In this document: positions 22,432-29,767 of the stretch, one piece after another
How the letters are laid out: each line of letters starts with the position of its first letter
Position numbering within the stretch: the first letter of the stretch is position 1
Source of the DNA: an uncultured Eubacteriales bacterium
GTDB lineage: Bacteria > Bacillota > Clostridia > UBA1381
Reading direction: 5' to 3'
Assembly (NCBI GenBank): GCA_905199755.1
Contig: CAJKHT010000017.1
Coordinates: 1-38,297, forward strand
DNA length: 38,297 nucleotides
Translations under genes and position numbers: made by a program
The notes under the pieces: model-generated
Seen by the model: the letters and a program-made list of their open reading frames with translations, nothing else
Told to the model about the DNA's origin: nothing
The model's database searches: none

Positions 22432-22611
22432 TTAGTCCTCAACCTTTATAATTTCCTTGCCATCGTAATATCCGCAGGACTTACAAACTTTATGAGGCAT
22501 TTTGAATTCACGGCACTGTGGGCACTCCACCATGTTAGGTGCAGTAAGCTTCCAGTTAGCACGTCTGCTGTTTCTTCTGGCTTTCGATACTTTATTCTTA
22601 GGTACTGCCAT
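22432..22611 (-). CDS. rpmF: 50S ribosomal protein L32
   Basis: A 59-residue zinc-ribbon L32. It opens MAVPKNKVSKARRNSRRANW, then carries the first Cys pair (CPQC near residues 30-33) and the second (CKSC near 43-46), giving the intact zinc-binding C+ form. It ends YYDGKEIIKVED. GGAGG lies just upstream on the minus strand. Last gene of its unit, 23 bases after yceD; the yceD-rpmF pairing is conserved widely in bacteria. Confidence 0.97.
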   Translation of the reverse strand: MAVPKNKVSKARRNSRRANWKLTAPNMVECPQCREFKMPHKVCKSCGYYDGKEIIKVED

Positions 22612-22634
22612 AATTACACCTCCATAAAATCACT

Positions 22635-23147
22635 CTAACTGTTATCCTTAATCAAGTCAGCCAAAGCCGCCCATCTCGGATCGATAACATCACGCTTACA
22701 GCCGCAGTCCCCCTCATTAAGATCGGCACCGCATATGCTGCAAAGTCCTTTACAGTCCTCACTGCATAAATATTTCCCCGATATATTCGTAAGAAAATTA
22801 TTCAGTACAATATCATCAATATCGACCGTGTGTCCCTCAAACAGTATCAGCTCGGAATCCTCCTGCGTCTCACTGCCGTCGGACTGTGCAAGAACCTCAT
22901 CAATGTCAAACGAAATATCAACATCAATGTCTTTCATGCACCTTGCACACTTTGTCTGCATAACCCCGGAACACACCGCCTTAAATATAAGCGACTTGCC
23001 CGTGTTTGCAATACTGCCCTCAATTTTCAAGGGCTTATTGAAATGATACAACTCACCTAAAAAATCGGTGTCGGCAACAGATATTTCATCGGAAATATCT
23101 ATTCTGCCGCCCAATTCTTTCAGTATTGCCGAAACGTCTATAATCAT
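22635..23147 (-). CDS. YceD/DUF177 family protein
   Basis: A 170-residue protein of the DUF177 family, conserved with rpmF and implicated in 23S rRNA accumulation in other bacteria. Marks are the C-terminal pair of cysteine motifs (CARCMKD near the middle; YLCSEDCKGLCSICGADLNEGDCGCK at about 130-155) and the closing DPRWAALADL. I chose the ATG at 23147 over the GTG at 23177 because GGAGAAG lies 5-8 bases before it, and IIDVSAILKELG is the usual kind of opening. It lies 44 bases after rplL, in the place rpoB normally takes. Confidence 0.88.
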   Translation of the reverse strand: MIIDVSAILKELGGRIDISDEISVADTDFLGELYHFNKPLKIEGSIANTGKSLIFKAVCSGVMQTKCARCMKDIDVDISFDIDEVLAQSDGSETQEDSELILFEGHTVDIDDIVLNNFLTNISGKYLCSEDCKGLCSICGADLNEGDCGCKRDVIDPRWAALADLIKDNS

Positions 23148-23191
23148 TATCTTCTCCAATTCTATGCGCTTTGACACATATCAGAGTAAAA

Positions 23192-23563
23192 TTACTTTAA
23201 TTCTACCTTAGCACCTGCTTCTTCGAGTTCAGCCTTAATCTTTTCAGCTTCTTCCTTAGCAACAGCTTCTTTCAGTGTCTTAGGAGCTTCGTCAACGAGT
23301 GCCTTTGCTTCCTTAAGACCTAAGCCTGTGATAGCTCTTACAACTTTGATTACGCCGAGCTTTGAAGCACCTGCGTCAGCAAGAACAACGTCAAACTCTG
23401 ACTTTTCTTCTGCACCTGCAGCGTCGCCGCCTGCTGCGCCTGCAACCATAACGGGTGCTGCTGCGCTTACGCCGAACTCTTCTTCCATCATCTTAACCAG
23501 TTCTGCAACTTCCAATAACTTTAATTCCTTGATTGAATCAAGAATTGCATTCAAATCTGCCAT
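23192..23563 (-). CDS. rplL: 50S ribosomal protein L7/L12
   Basis: A 123-residue stalk protein that recruits translation GTPases. The N-terminal dimer domain (LNAILDSIKELKLLEVAELV) leads to an Ala/Gly-rich hinge (VMVAGAAGGDAAGAEEK) and the C-terminal factor-binding domain with GASKLGVIKVVRAITGLGLKEAK. AGGAGG precedes the ATG. It is co-transcribed with rplJ, 37 bases upstream. Confidence 0.98.
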   Translation of the reverse strand: MADLNAILDSIKELKLLEVAELVKMMEEEFGVSAAAPVMVAGAAGGDAAGAEEKSEFDVVLADAGASKLGVIKVVRAITGLGLKEAKALVDEAPKTLKEAVAKEEAEKIKAELEEAGAKVELK

Positions 23564-23600
23564 TTTATTTTCCTCCTGTTTACTTTGTAATTTTCAATAA

Positions 23601-24230
23601 TTATTCAGCAGCGGGAGCTTCCTCTGTGGGAGCAGCCTCTTCTGCCGGAGCTTCCTCAACGGGAGCTTCTTCAGCCTGTGCAGCCTCTTCTGCCGGAGCA
23701 GCCTCGCCTGCTTTCTTTGCAATAAGGTCAGCAATTTCAACACCGCCGTCAGCTATAGTAGCCAGCAAACGTGCGAGGTTTGAAATAGGAGCATTCAAGC
23801 TTCCCATAACCTTTGCAATCAATGTTTCCATGCTCGGTGTAGCAGCTAATGTTTTGAGTTCGTCAAGTGACATAACTGCGCCGTCCATGAATCCTGATTT
23901 GATTTCGAGCTTTTCATTGCCCTTTGCATAATCAGCCAGAACCTTTGCCGGAGCAACGGGGTCTGTATCCGATACCGCAATAGCTGTAGGACCGTGAAGT
24001 ACATCGTCCAGAGCTTCAAGACCTGTTTCCTGAGTAGCTAACTTCAAAAGAGTATTCTTGATAACGAAATATTTACATCCTGCTTCTCTGAGCTTATTTC
24101 TTAAATCAGTGTCCTCCTCAACGGTTAAGCCTCTGTAGTCAACAAGTACGCCTGTCTGAGCGTTCTTAAGTACTTCGGTAACTTCAGCAACCTGAGCTTT
24201 TTTTGCTTCCAATACTTTTGCGCTTGGCAT
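23601..24230 (-). CDS. rplJ: 50S ribosomal protein L10 with acidic tail
   Basis: A 209-residue stalk-base protein. The start is the ATG at 24230 (MPSAKVLEAKKAQVAEVTEV) with AGGAGGTG before it; the frame runs open further upstream, but that region is the leader RNA. The core has GVLVDYRGLTVEEDTDLRNKLREAG and FVIKNTLLKLA. After the usual end near residue 170 comes an extra tail of about 33 residues made almost only of Ala, Glu and Pro (EEAPVEEAPAEEAAPTEEAP). Such tails are seen in some Firmicutes. Here it may have grown by slippage of a short repeat. Confidence 0.96.
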   Translation of the reverse strand: MPSAKVLEAKKAQVAEVTEVLKNAQTGVLVDYRGLTVEEDTDLRNKLREAGCKYFVIKNTLLKLATQETGLEALDDVLHGPTAIAVSDTDPVAPAKVLADYAKGNEKLEIKSGFMDGAVMSLDELKTLAATPSMETLIAKVMGSLNAPISNLARLLATIADGGVEIADLIAKKAGEAAPAEEAAQAEEAPVEEAPAEEAAPTEEAPAAE

Positions 24231-24439
24231 ATATGTTTCACCTCCTGATACATGATAACATTTTCTTAACGAAAATGAATTTATATATGCCTTCATAATG
24301 ATGTACAAAGCTGATGCTTTCTCAAAAAAAGAAGGCTCTCTGCCGCAGACGCAAAGAGCCATAGTTCACTAAAACTAATCACCCTCGGCGGGACTTCCAT
24401 GCTTACGCAATGCCTGCTGTCTACGGATTCAACTTAATT
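24231..24439 (-). ncRNA. L10-type leader with attenuator before rplJ
   Basis: About 200 bases of untranslated RNA between the promoter at 24440-24468 and rplJ. On the minus strand GGCTCT (24360-24355) pairs with AGAGCC (24339-24334) around an inner CTGC/GCAG hairpin, followed by a U-rich run (TTCTTTTTTT), an intrinsic terminator inside the leader. Upstream sequence (about 24362-24425) could form the L10-binding fold and an alternative antiterminator. The class (ribosomal L10 leader) is inferred from position and layout; I did not match the full consensus. Confidence 0.65.
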
Positions 24440-24468
24440 ATAATATCACAAATATTATATTTTGTCAA
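24440..24468 (-). promoter_or_regulatory. Sigma-A promoter of rplJ-rplL
   Basis: On the minus strand: TTGACA (24468-24463), 17-base spacer, TATTAT (24445-24440). It makes rplJ-rplL-yceD-rpmF a unit separate from rplK-rplA. Confidence 0.8.
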
Positions 24469-24478
24469 GTATTATTTA

Positions 24479-24518
24479 ATAACCGAAGTGAATTTTTTTC
24501 AAAATCCGCTTCGGTTAT
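24479..24518 (-). terminator. Hairpin after rplA
   Basis: ATAACCGAAG (24479-24488) pairs with CTTCGGTTAT (24509-24518) in the gap between rplA and the rplJ promoter. The trailing minus-strand sequence is only moderately T-rich (TAAATAATACTT), so termination may be partial. Confidence 0.55.
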
Positions 24519-24544
24519 CGGTGCCTTCTTAAATAATCGTTCTA

Positions 24545-25237
24545 TCAGCCGATTTTTGCAGCGTTGATTTTAATTCCGGGACCCATTGTCGATGCCACTA
24601 CAACGCTCTTTAAATACTGTCCCTTTGCAGCCGACGGCTTTGCCTTTATAATAGCTGACATAAGAGTTTCAAAGTTTGCCTGAAGCTTCTCGGCTCCGAA
24701 TGAAGCCTTGCCTATCGGGCAGTGGATAATGTTTGTCTTATCCAGTCTGTACTCAATCTTACCTGCTTTGATTTCGTTTACAGCCTTTGTAACGTCCATT
24801 GTTACCGTGCCTGCCTTAGGTGACGGCATAAGTCCCTTAGGACCTAAAACCTTACCCAAACGTCCTACAACACCCATCATATCCGGAGTTGCAACAACAA
24901 CGTCAAAATCGAACCAGTTTTCGCCCTGAATCTTCTCAACCATATCCATTTCGCCTACAAAGTCAGCGCCTGCTGCCTTTGCTTCGTCAGCCTTTGCGCC
25001 CTTGGCGAATACAAGCACCTTAACGCTCTTACCTGTACCGTTGGGAAGAACAATAGCGCCTCTTACCTGCTGATCGGCATGTCTTGAGTCAACGCCCAGC
25101 TTGATGTGAGCTTCGACAGTTTCGTCAAACTTAGCCTTTGAAGTCTTTGTAACAAGCTCCATAGCTTCAGCCGTATCATACAGCTTTGATTTATCAACCA
25201 GCTTTGCGCTGTCCTGATATTTTTTTCCTCTAAACAT
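24545..25237 (-). CDS. rplA: 50S ribosomal protein L1
   Basis: A 230-residue L1-stalk protein. It starts at the ATG at 25237 (MFRGKKYQDSAKLVDKSKLYD) with AAGGAGG before it; the frame's earlier ATG at 25282 has no ribosome site. Conserved blocks: VDSRHADQQVRGAIVLPNGTGK, TPDMMGVVGRLGKVLGPKGLMPSPKAGTVT, KIEYRLDKTNIIHCPIGKASF and STMGPGIKIN at the end. It follows rplK by 84 bases. In many bacteria L1 represses this gene pair through a leader site. Confidence 0.98.
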   Translation of the reverse strand: MFRGKKYQDSAKLVDKSKLYDTAEAMELVTKTSKAKFDETVEAHIKLGVDSRHADQQVRGAIVLPNGTGKSVKVLVFAKGAKADEAKAAGADFVGEMDMVEKIQGENWFDFDVVVATPDMMGVVGRLGKVLGPKGLMPSPKAGTVTMDVTKAVNEIKAGKIEYRLDKTNIIHCPIGKASFGAEKLQANFETLMSAIIKAKPSAAKGQYLKSVVVASTMGPGIKINAAKIG

Positions 25238-25321
25238 TTTTAATCCTCCTTCGTGGTCAGACGAGAAATAAATCTCTCCCACTTTTTCTTAACAAATCGA
25301 TTTTCGGTCAAAAACCTCGGA

Positions 25322-25747
25322 TTAGTCCTCAACTACTACGCCCATGCTTCTGCATGTTCCCGCAATCATGCTCATTGCCGCTTCGAGTGAAGCTGCGTTA
25401 AGGTCGGGCATCTTCTGCTCGGCAATTGCCTGAACATCTGCCTTCTTGATTGTAGCTACCTTTGTTTTGTTCGGAACTCCCGAACCGCTCTTTATGTTGC
25501 ATGCCTTCTTGATAAGAACTGCAGCCGGCGGTGTCTTTGTTACGAATGAGAAGGATCTGTCCGCATAAACTGTAATAACAACAGGAATTATAAGACCTGC
25601 ATCCTTCGCTGTTTTTTCGTTAAATTCCTTTGTAAACTGCATAATGTTTACACCGTGCTGACCCAAAGCCGGACCAACCGGGGGAGCCGGAGTTGCTTTG
25701 CCGGCAGGAATTTGTAATTTGATATAACCTGCAACCTTCTGTGCCAT
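25322..25747 (-). CDS. rplK: 50S ribosomal protein L11
   Basis: A 141-residue GTPase-centre protein. Typical marks are AQKVAGYIKLQIPAGKATPAPPVGPALGQHGVNIMQF (residues about 2-38), SFVTKTPPAAVLIKKA and AGTCRSMGVVVED at the end. AGGAGGTGG precedes the ATG. It follows nusG after a 182-base gap that holds several hairpins. Confidence 0.98.
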   Translation of the reverse strand: MAQKVAGYIKLQIPAGKATPAPPVGPALGQHGVNIMQFTKEFNEKTAKDAGLIIPVVITVYADRSFSFVTKTPPAAVLIKKACNIKSGSGVPNKTKVATIKKADVQAIAEQKMPDLNAASLEAAMSMIAGTCRSMGVVVED

Positions 25748-25800
25748 AATTGGCCACCTCCTAAAAAATCATAGCTTACGCTATATAATGTGGTATTTAC

Positions 25801-25864
25801 GGACGCACTGCGTCCTCCCACTGTTACCAGAGGGATTATATATAAACGGAAAAATATACCGTTT
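25801..25864 (-). promoter_or_regulatory. Hairpin-rich leader between nusG and rplK
   Basis: Within the 182-base gap, read on the minus strand, AAACGG/CCGTTT (25864-25844) forms one hairpin and GGACGC/GCGTCC (25815-25801) another. ATAGC-GTAA-GCTAT follows nearer rplK. No good promoter is visible. Position suggests an L1 or L11 autoregulatory leader; I could not match a known fold. Confidence 0.35.
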
Positions 25865-25929
25865 ACATCAAAAATCAAAGAGCCGCCCCATTAAACAACC
25901 GGACGGATTTGTGTGTATTTATGCGGATT

Positions 25930-26454
25930 TTACTCCGCATGCTCAATCTGCGAACAGTCTACCTCGGCAGGCGTTTCTCTGCCGAACATCTGCACGGTAA
26001 CGTTTACCTTGCGTCTTTCAGCGTCAACGCTTACAACCTTGCCCAGGAAGCCCTCCATAGCTCCGGATTTGATATTAACCAAATCACCCGGCGCGAAATC
26101 TATATCGGCAGGACGTATCTTCTCAACGCCCATTCTCTCAACTTCCTCGCTGCTTAAGGGAACCGGCTTGGAACCGGGGCCTACAAAACCGGTAACTCCG
26201 CGCGTGTTGCGCACAACATACCAGCTTTCGTCATTCATAACCATTTTGATTACAACATATCCCGGGAAAATTTTGCGTTTTACGATTTTTTCAACGTCGC
26301 CCTTCTTCTCAACGGCATCCTCTGTGGGGACCTTGACGTCGCAAATCATATTCTGCATACCGCGGTTTTCAACAGACTTTTCTATATTGGCTTTTACCTT
26401 ATTTTCATAACCCGAGTACGTGTGTACCACATACCACTTAGCTTCCTCTGCCAT
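25930..26454 (-). CDS. nusG: Transcription termination/antitermination factor NusG
   Basis: A 174-residue protein that binds RNA polymerase and couples it to the ribosome. The NGN domain opens AKWYVVHTYSGYENKVKANIEK, continues with KRKIFPGYVVIKMVMND and SWYVVRNTRGVTGFVG, and the C-terminal KOW domain has FAPGDLVNIKSGAMEGFLGKV. I place the start at 26454 (MAEEAKWY) because AAGGAGA sits 8 bases before it; the ATG at 26460 lies too close to that site, and 26487 would add an untypical extension. It follows secE by 33 bases. No inserted domain is present, so it is the housekeeping form. Confidence 0.96.
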   Translation of the reverse strand: MAEEAKWYVVHTYSGYENKVKANIEKSVENRGMQNMICDVKVPTEDAVEKKGDVEKIVKRKIFPGYVVIKMVMNDESWYVVRNTRGVTGFVGPGSKPVPLSSEEVERMGVEKIRPADIDFAPGDLVNIKSGAMEGFLGKVVSVDAERRKVNVTVQMFGRETPAEVDCSQIEHAE

Positions 26455-26487
26455 AACCATTCTCCTTCCCACAAAATTTACAGACAA

Positions 26488-26700
26488 TTACAGAAGATTT
26501 GTCAGCAGTGAGAACAGTTTAGTGAAGCCCAAATCAAGCAGCGACAATATAACGGTTACTATCGCAACAAATACGATAATTATAGCCGTATTGTGAATAA
26601 GCTGTTCTTTTGTGGGCCATGTTACCTTTTTAACTTCAGCCTTGCATTCTTTAAAAAATCTTTTTGCTCTGCCCGAGTTTTTTGTTACATTTTCAGCCAT
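26488..26700 (-). CDS. secE: Preprotein translocase subunit SecE
   Basis: A 70-residue one-helix subunit of the SecYEG channel. It has the amphipathic AKRFFKECKAEVKKVTWPTKEQLIHNT segment with the conserved KKVTWP motif, then one membrane helix (residues about 38-60). It lies between rpmG and nusG, the normal order. Confidence 0.96.
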   Translation of the reverse strand: MAENVTKNSGRAKRFFKECKAEVKKVTWPTKEQLIHNTAIIIVFVAIVTVILSLLDLGFTKLFSLLTNLL

Positions 26701-26733
26701 ATCAGCATATCCTACTTTCTCAAATAACGTTAA

Positions 26734-26883
26734 TTACTTGGTTTCCTTGTGAAGTGTGTGTTTTCTGCAGAACTTGCAATACTTTTTCATTTCCAGTCTG
26801 TCGGGATCGTTCTTCTTGTTCTTCATTGTATTGTAATTTCTCTGCTTACACTCTGTACAAGCCAATGTGATTTTTACTCTCAT
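26734..26883 (-). CDS. rpmG: 50S ribosomal protein L33
   Basis: A 49-residue zinc-type L33: MRVKITLACTECKQRNYNTM, with the first Cys pair CTEC (residues 9-12), then RLEMKKYCKFCRKHTLHKETK with the second pair CKFC. The intact CxxC pairs mark the zinc-binding C+ form. GGAGGTGC precedes the ATG. First gene of the rpmG-secE-nusG-rplK-rplA run. Confidence 0.97.
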   Translation of the reverse strand: MRVKITLACTECKQRNYNTMKNKKNDPDRLEMKKYCKFCRKHTLHKETK

Positions 26884-26976
26884 TATAAAGCACCTCCGAT
26901 TTTAAATCCTCTTTTATTTCCCTGCTTGTCCGCTATGCGGCATGCAAAAAAAAAGAGCCTTTTCATAAGCAAAGTA

Positions 26977-27005
26977 AGTATATCATAATATACAGGTCTT
27001 GTCAA
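26977..27005 (-). promoter_or_regulatory. Sigma-A promoter of rpmG-secE-nusG
   Basis: On the minus strand: TTGACA (27005-27000), 17-base spacer, TATACT (26982-26977). The 5' UTR is about 90 bases. Confidence 0.82.
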
Positions 27006-27064
27006 TACTTTTTTTGATATTTTTACAGGTAAATTTCTCTTTTTATGTTTTTTCCTTATTACTA

Positions 27065-27093
27065 TTGTTTTTTTGCCGCAATGATAGTATAAT
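27065..27093 (+). promoter_or_regulatory. Sigma-A promoter of the CAP-domain gene
   Basis: TTGTTT (27065-27070), 17-base spacer, TATAAT (27088-27093), back to back with the rpmG promoter. A second TATAAT follows at 27096-27101. Confidence 0.65.
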
Positions 27094-27140
27094 AGTATAA
27101 TAGGCGTGGTTTATGCCCGCCGGAAAGGACGGAATTTATT

Positions 27141-27956
27141 TTGAAGAAGCTTATTATATGCATACTGTCATGCCTGGCGCTGTTTTCGGCGCCGTGCCGT
27201 GCGGCAAGCGACATACGCGTTTTTATAAACAGCACGGAGGTTTTGTTCGACACACCTCCGCAGATGGTGAACAACAGAACGATGGTTCCCATACGAGCCA
27301 TATGCGAGGCATTGGGAATGGTTGTCCAGTGGGATGATAATGCGCGCGGCGCGCTCGCATTTAACGACAAGAGAACACTCATGCTGTTTGAGGGCGAAAA
27401 TTACATAAATGTGAACGGTGAGGTGCGCATTATAGACACCGCGCCCGTAATAATAGATTCGCGCATACTCGTTCCCGTGCGTGCCGTTGCGGAAGCCACC
27501 GGCTGCGATGTTGCATGGGACGCGGCGGCAAGCAGCGTTATTATAACCTCGGAAAATACCGCCGATGCCGATTCATGGGAACGTGAGGTGTTTGACCTCA
27601 CAAACAAGGTGCGTGCCGAGAACGGTTTAAGCGCGCTTACATGGAACGACACGCTGGCAAAGACTGCGCGCGCCCACTCGGAGGACATGGCATCACGCGG
27701 ATTTTTCGACCACACCAACCCCGACGGCGAGGATCCGTTTGACCGCATGCGCAATGCCGGAATACTGTACTACACGGCGGCGGAAAATATTGCCGCGGGG
27801 CAGGCGGAGCCGGAGGACGTTATGGAATCGTGGATGAATTCACCCGGACACAGGGCTAACATATTAAACCCCGATCTGTGCGAGCTGGGAGTGGGAATGG
27901 CACGCGGCGGCAGCTACGGCATTTACTGGACTCAGAACTTTGCAACAACACGTTAG
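27141..27956 (+). CDS. Secreted stalk-domain / CAP (SCP-like) protein
   Basis: A 271-residue exported protein. The signal peptide is residues 1 to about 21 (KKLIICILSCLALFSAP, ending CRA). Residues about 25-132 form a copper-amine-oxidase-N-like stalk domain with its paired repeats, NNRTMVPIRAICEALGMVVQWD and DSRILVPVRAVAEATGCDVAWD. A CAP/SCP domain follows from about 148 to the end: ARAHSEDMASRGFFDHTNPDGE, AENIAAG and WMNSPGHRANILNPDL. CAP proteins of this kind are secreted by many spore-forming and gut Firmicutes; their activity is not well known. The TTG at 27141 directly begins the signal peptide; AAAGGA lies about 14 bases upstream, a wide spacing. Confidence 0.9.
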   Translation: MKKLIICILSCLALFSAPCRAASDIRVFINSTEVLFDTPPQMVNNRTMVPIRAICEALGMVVQWDDNARGALAFNDKRTLMLFEGENYINVNGEVRIIDTAPVIIDSRILVPVRAVAEATGCDVAWDAAASSVIITSENTADADSWEREVFDLTNKVRAENGLSALTWNDTLAKTARAHSEDMASRGFFDHTNPDGEDPFDRMRNAGILYYTAAENIAAGQAEPEDVMESWMNSPGHRANILNPDLCELGVGMARGGSYGIYWTQNFATTR

Positions 27957-28098
27957 CAAGATACCGCACTGTATTTTAATAAAATTTTGTGGAAATTTTT
28001 TTTAAAAATATGTGGAATTTTTTTGGGATATAATATATAATAATAGGATAGTAAAAAATAAGTGTATAAAATCGAAATTCAGATACGGAGGGCTGACT

Positions 28099-28581
28099 AT
28101 GGACGAAATTTTGAGAATCCTCGATAACGAGTACGGAAAAATATCAAGAGAGCGGATTGCACAGATGCTCGGAATAACAGAGGAGGAAGTCGCCGGAAAG
28201 ATTGAAGAACTGGAAAAAAACAATGTTATTGTCGGATATAAAACAATCGTAAACTGGGATAAAACGGAACGTGAGGTCGTTACGGCGCTCATCGAGCTGC
28301 GCATAACTCCGCAGAGGGGCGAGGGCTTCGACAGGGTTGCGGAAAGAATTTACAAGTATCCGCAGGTACAGTCACTGTACCTTATGTCGGGCGCGTATGA
28401 TCTGGCGGTGACAATTATAGGAAAATCAATGCGCGAGGTGGCGCTGTTTGTCGCACAGAAGCTTGCGCCGATGGATTCCGTTATATCAACGGCAACTCAT
28501 TTTGTTCTTAAGAAATATAAAGAGGAAGGAATTGTATTCGAGGACGATGAAAAGGATACAAGACAGGTAATTACGCTATGA
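28099..28581 (+). CDS. Lrp/AsnC-family transcriptional regulator
   Basis: A 160-residue regulator. The N-terminal winged helix-turn-helix is ISRERIAQMLGITEEEVAGKIEELEKNNVIVGY (residues about 14-48). The C-terminal RAM ligand domain has VVTALIELRITPQRGEGFDRVAERIYKYPQVQSLYLMSGAYDLAVTI. I chose the ATG at 28099 because GGAGGG lies 8 bases before it; the earlier ATG at 28012 lies in the promoter zone, where TATAAT occurs at 28029-28034. Its last codons overlap the aminotransferase start by 4 bases (ATGA), so the two are coupled. It probably senses an amino acid and controls this pair. Confidence 0.9.
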   Translation: MDEILRILDNEYGKISRERIAQMLGITEEEVAGKIEELEKNNVIVGYKTIVNWDKTEREVVTALIELRITPQRGEGFDRVAERIYKYPQVQSLYLMSGAYDLAVTIIGKSMREVALFVAQKLAPMDSVISTATHFVLKKYKEEGIVFEDDEKDTRQVITL

Positions 28582-29756
28582 TAAATCTTGACAGTCTCGT
28601 TTCTCCGGTGGTGGACATGCTGCCGCCGTCGGGTATAAGAAAGTTTTTTGACGCTGCTGCGGAAATGAAAGACGCTATATCGCTCGGTGTCGGTGAGCCG
28701 GACTTTACCACGCCGTGGGCAATCCGCGAGGCAGGCATATATTCACTCGAAAAAGGACAGACACACTATACGGCAAATGCAGGTCTGATTGAATTAAGAC
28801 AGGAAATATGCAATTATGCGAGCCGTAAATATAATGTAGATTACGATCCGAAAAAAGAGGTGCTTGTGACGGTCGGCGGCAGTGAGGCGATTGACGCAAT
28901 GCTCCGCTGTGCGATAACCCCCGGTGACGAGGTGCTTATCCCCGAGCCGTGCTTTGTCTGTTACAAGCCGCTTACAATAATGGCAGGCGGTGTTCCCGTA
29001 TCGATCGAAACAAAGGAGGAAAACGATTTCAGACTTCTTCCCGAACAGCTTAAGGAAAAAATAACGGATAAGACAAAGGTGCTTATTCTTCCGTACCCCA
29101 ACAATCCGACCGGCGGAGTTATGTCGAAAAAGGATTTGGAGGCAATTGCGGAGGTCTTGAGAGATACAAACATTCTTGTGCTTTCCGATGAAATATACTC
29201 AGAGCTTCACTACAGCGAGGAAAAGCATACAATGTTTTCCGCAATCGACGGTATGCGTGAAAGAACGGTAGTGGTAAACGGCTTTTCAAAAGCGTTTGCG
29301 ATGACCGGCTGGAGACTTGGCTATGCACTGGGCCCGGCACGGATAATCAAGCTTATGACAAAGGTGCATCAGTACGGAATAATGTCATCTCCCACAACAA
29401 GCCAGTTTGCGGCAATCGAGGCGCTTAAAAACTGCGATTCCGATGTTGAGGATATGGTGCGCGAGTACAATTACCGCCGCCGCTGCATTGTGGACGGATT
29501 CCGTGAAATGGGACTTTCGTGCTTTGAGCCTCTCGGCGCGTTTTACGTGTTCCCGTGCATTAAGTCAACGGGCATGACGAGCGAGGAATTCTGCAACAGA
29601 CTCCTTGAGGAGGAGCATGTCGCGGTTGTGCCGGGAAATGCGTTCGGCGAAAGCGGCGAGGGATTTGTGCGCTGCTCATATGCTTACTCGATTGACAATA
29701 TCCAGGAAGCTTTAAGAAGAATTAAAAAATTTGTAGAAAAACACAGGAAAGGTTAA
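28578..29756 (+). CDS. PLP-dependent class I aminotransferase
   Basis: A 392-residue fold-type I aminotransferase of the aspartate/aromatic branch. It shows ISLGVGEPDFTTPWAIREA at the start, TVGGSEAIDAMLRC, the PYPNNPTGGVMSKKDLEAIAE motif, SDEIYSELHY and the PLP lysine in GFSKAFAMTGWRLGYA (about residue 237), then the substrate arginine region GFVRCSYA near the end. The exact amino-acid pair cannot be told; aspartate, alanine or aromatic substrates are all possible. The coupling to an Lrp-type regulator suggests amino-acid responsive expression. pyrG follows after 11 bases. Confidence 0.92.
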   Translation: MINLDSLVSPVVDMLPPSGIRKFFDAAAEMKDAISLGVGEPDFTTPWAIREAGIYSLEKGQTHYTANAGLIELRQEICNYASRKYNVDYDPKKEVLVTVGGSEAIDAMLRCAITPGDEVLIPEPCFVCYKPLTIMAGGVPVSIETKEENDFRLLPEQLKEKITDKTKVLILPYPNNPTGGVMSKKDLEAIAEVLRDTNILVLSDEIYSELHYSEEKHTMFSAIDGMRERTVVVNGFSKAFAMTGWRLGYALGPARIIKLMTKVHQYGIMSSPTTSQFAAIEALKNCDSDVEDMVREYNYRRRCIVDGFREMGLSCFEPLGAFYVFPCIKSTGMTSEEFCNRLLEEEHVAVVPGNAFGESGEGFVRCSYAYSIDNIQEALRRIKKFVEKHRKG

Positions 29757-29767
29757 GGTATATACAT

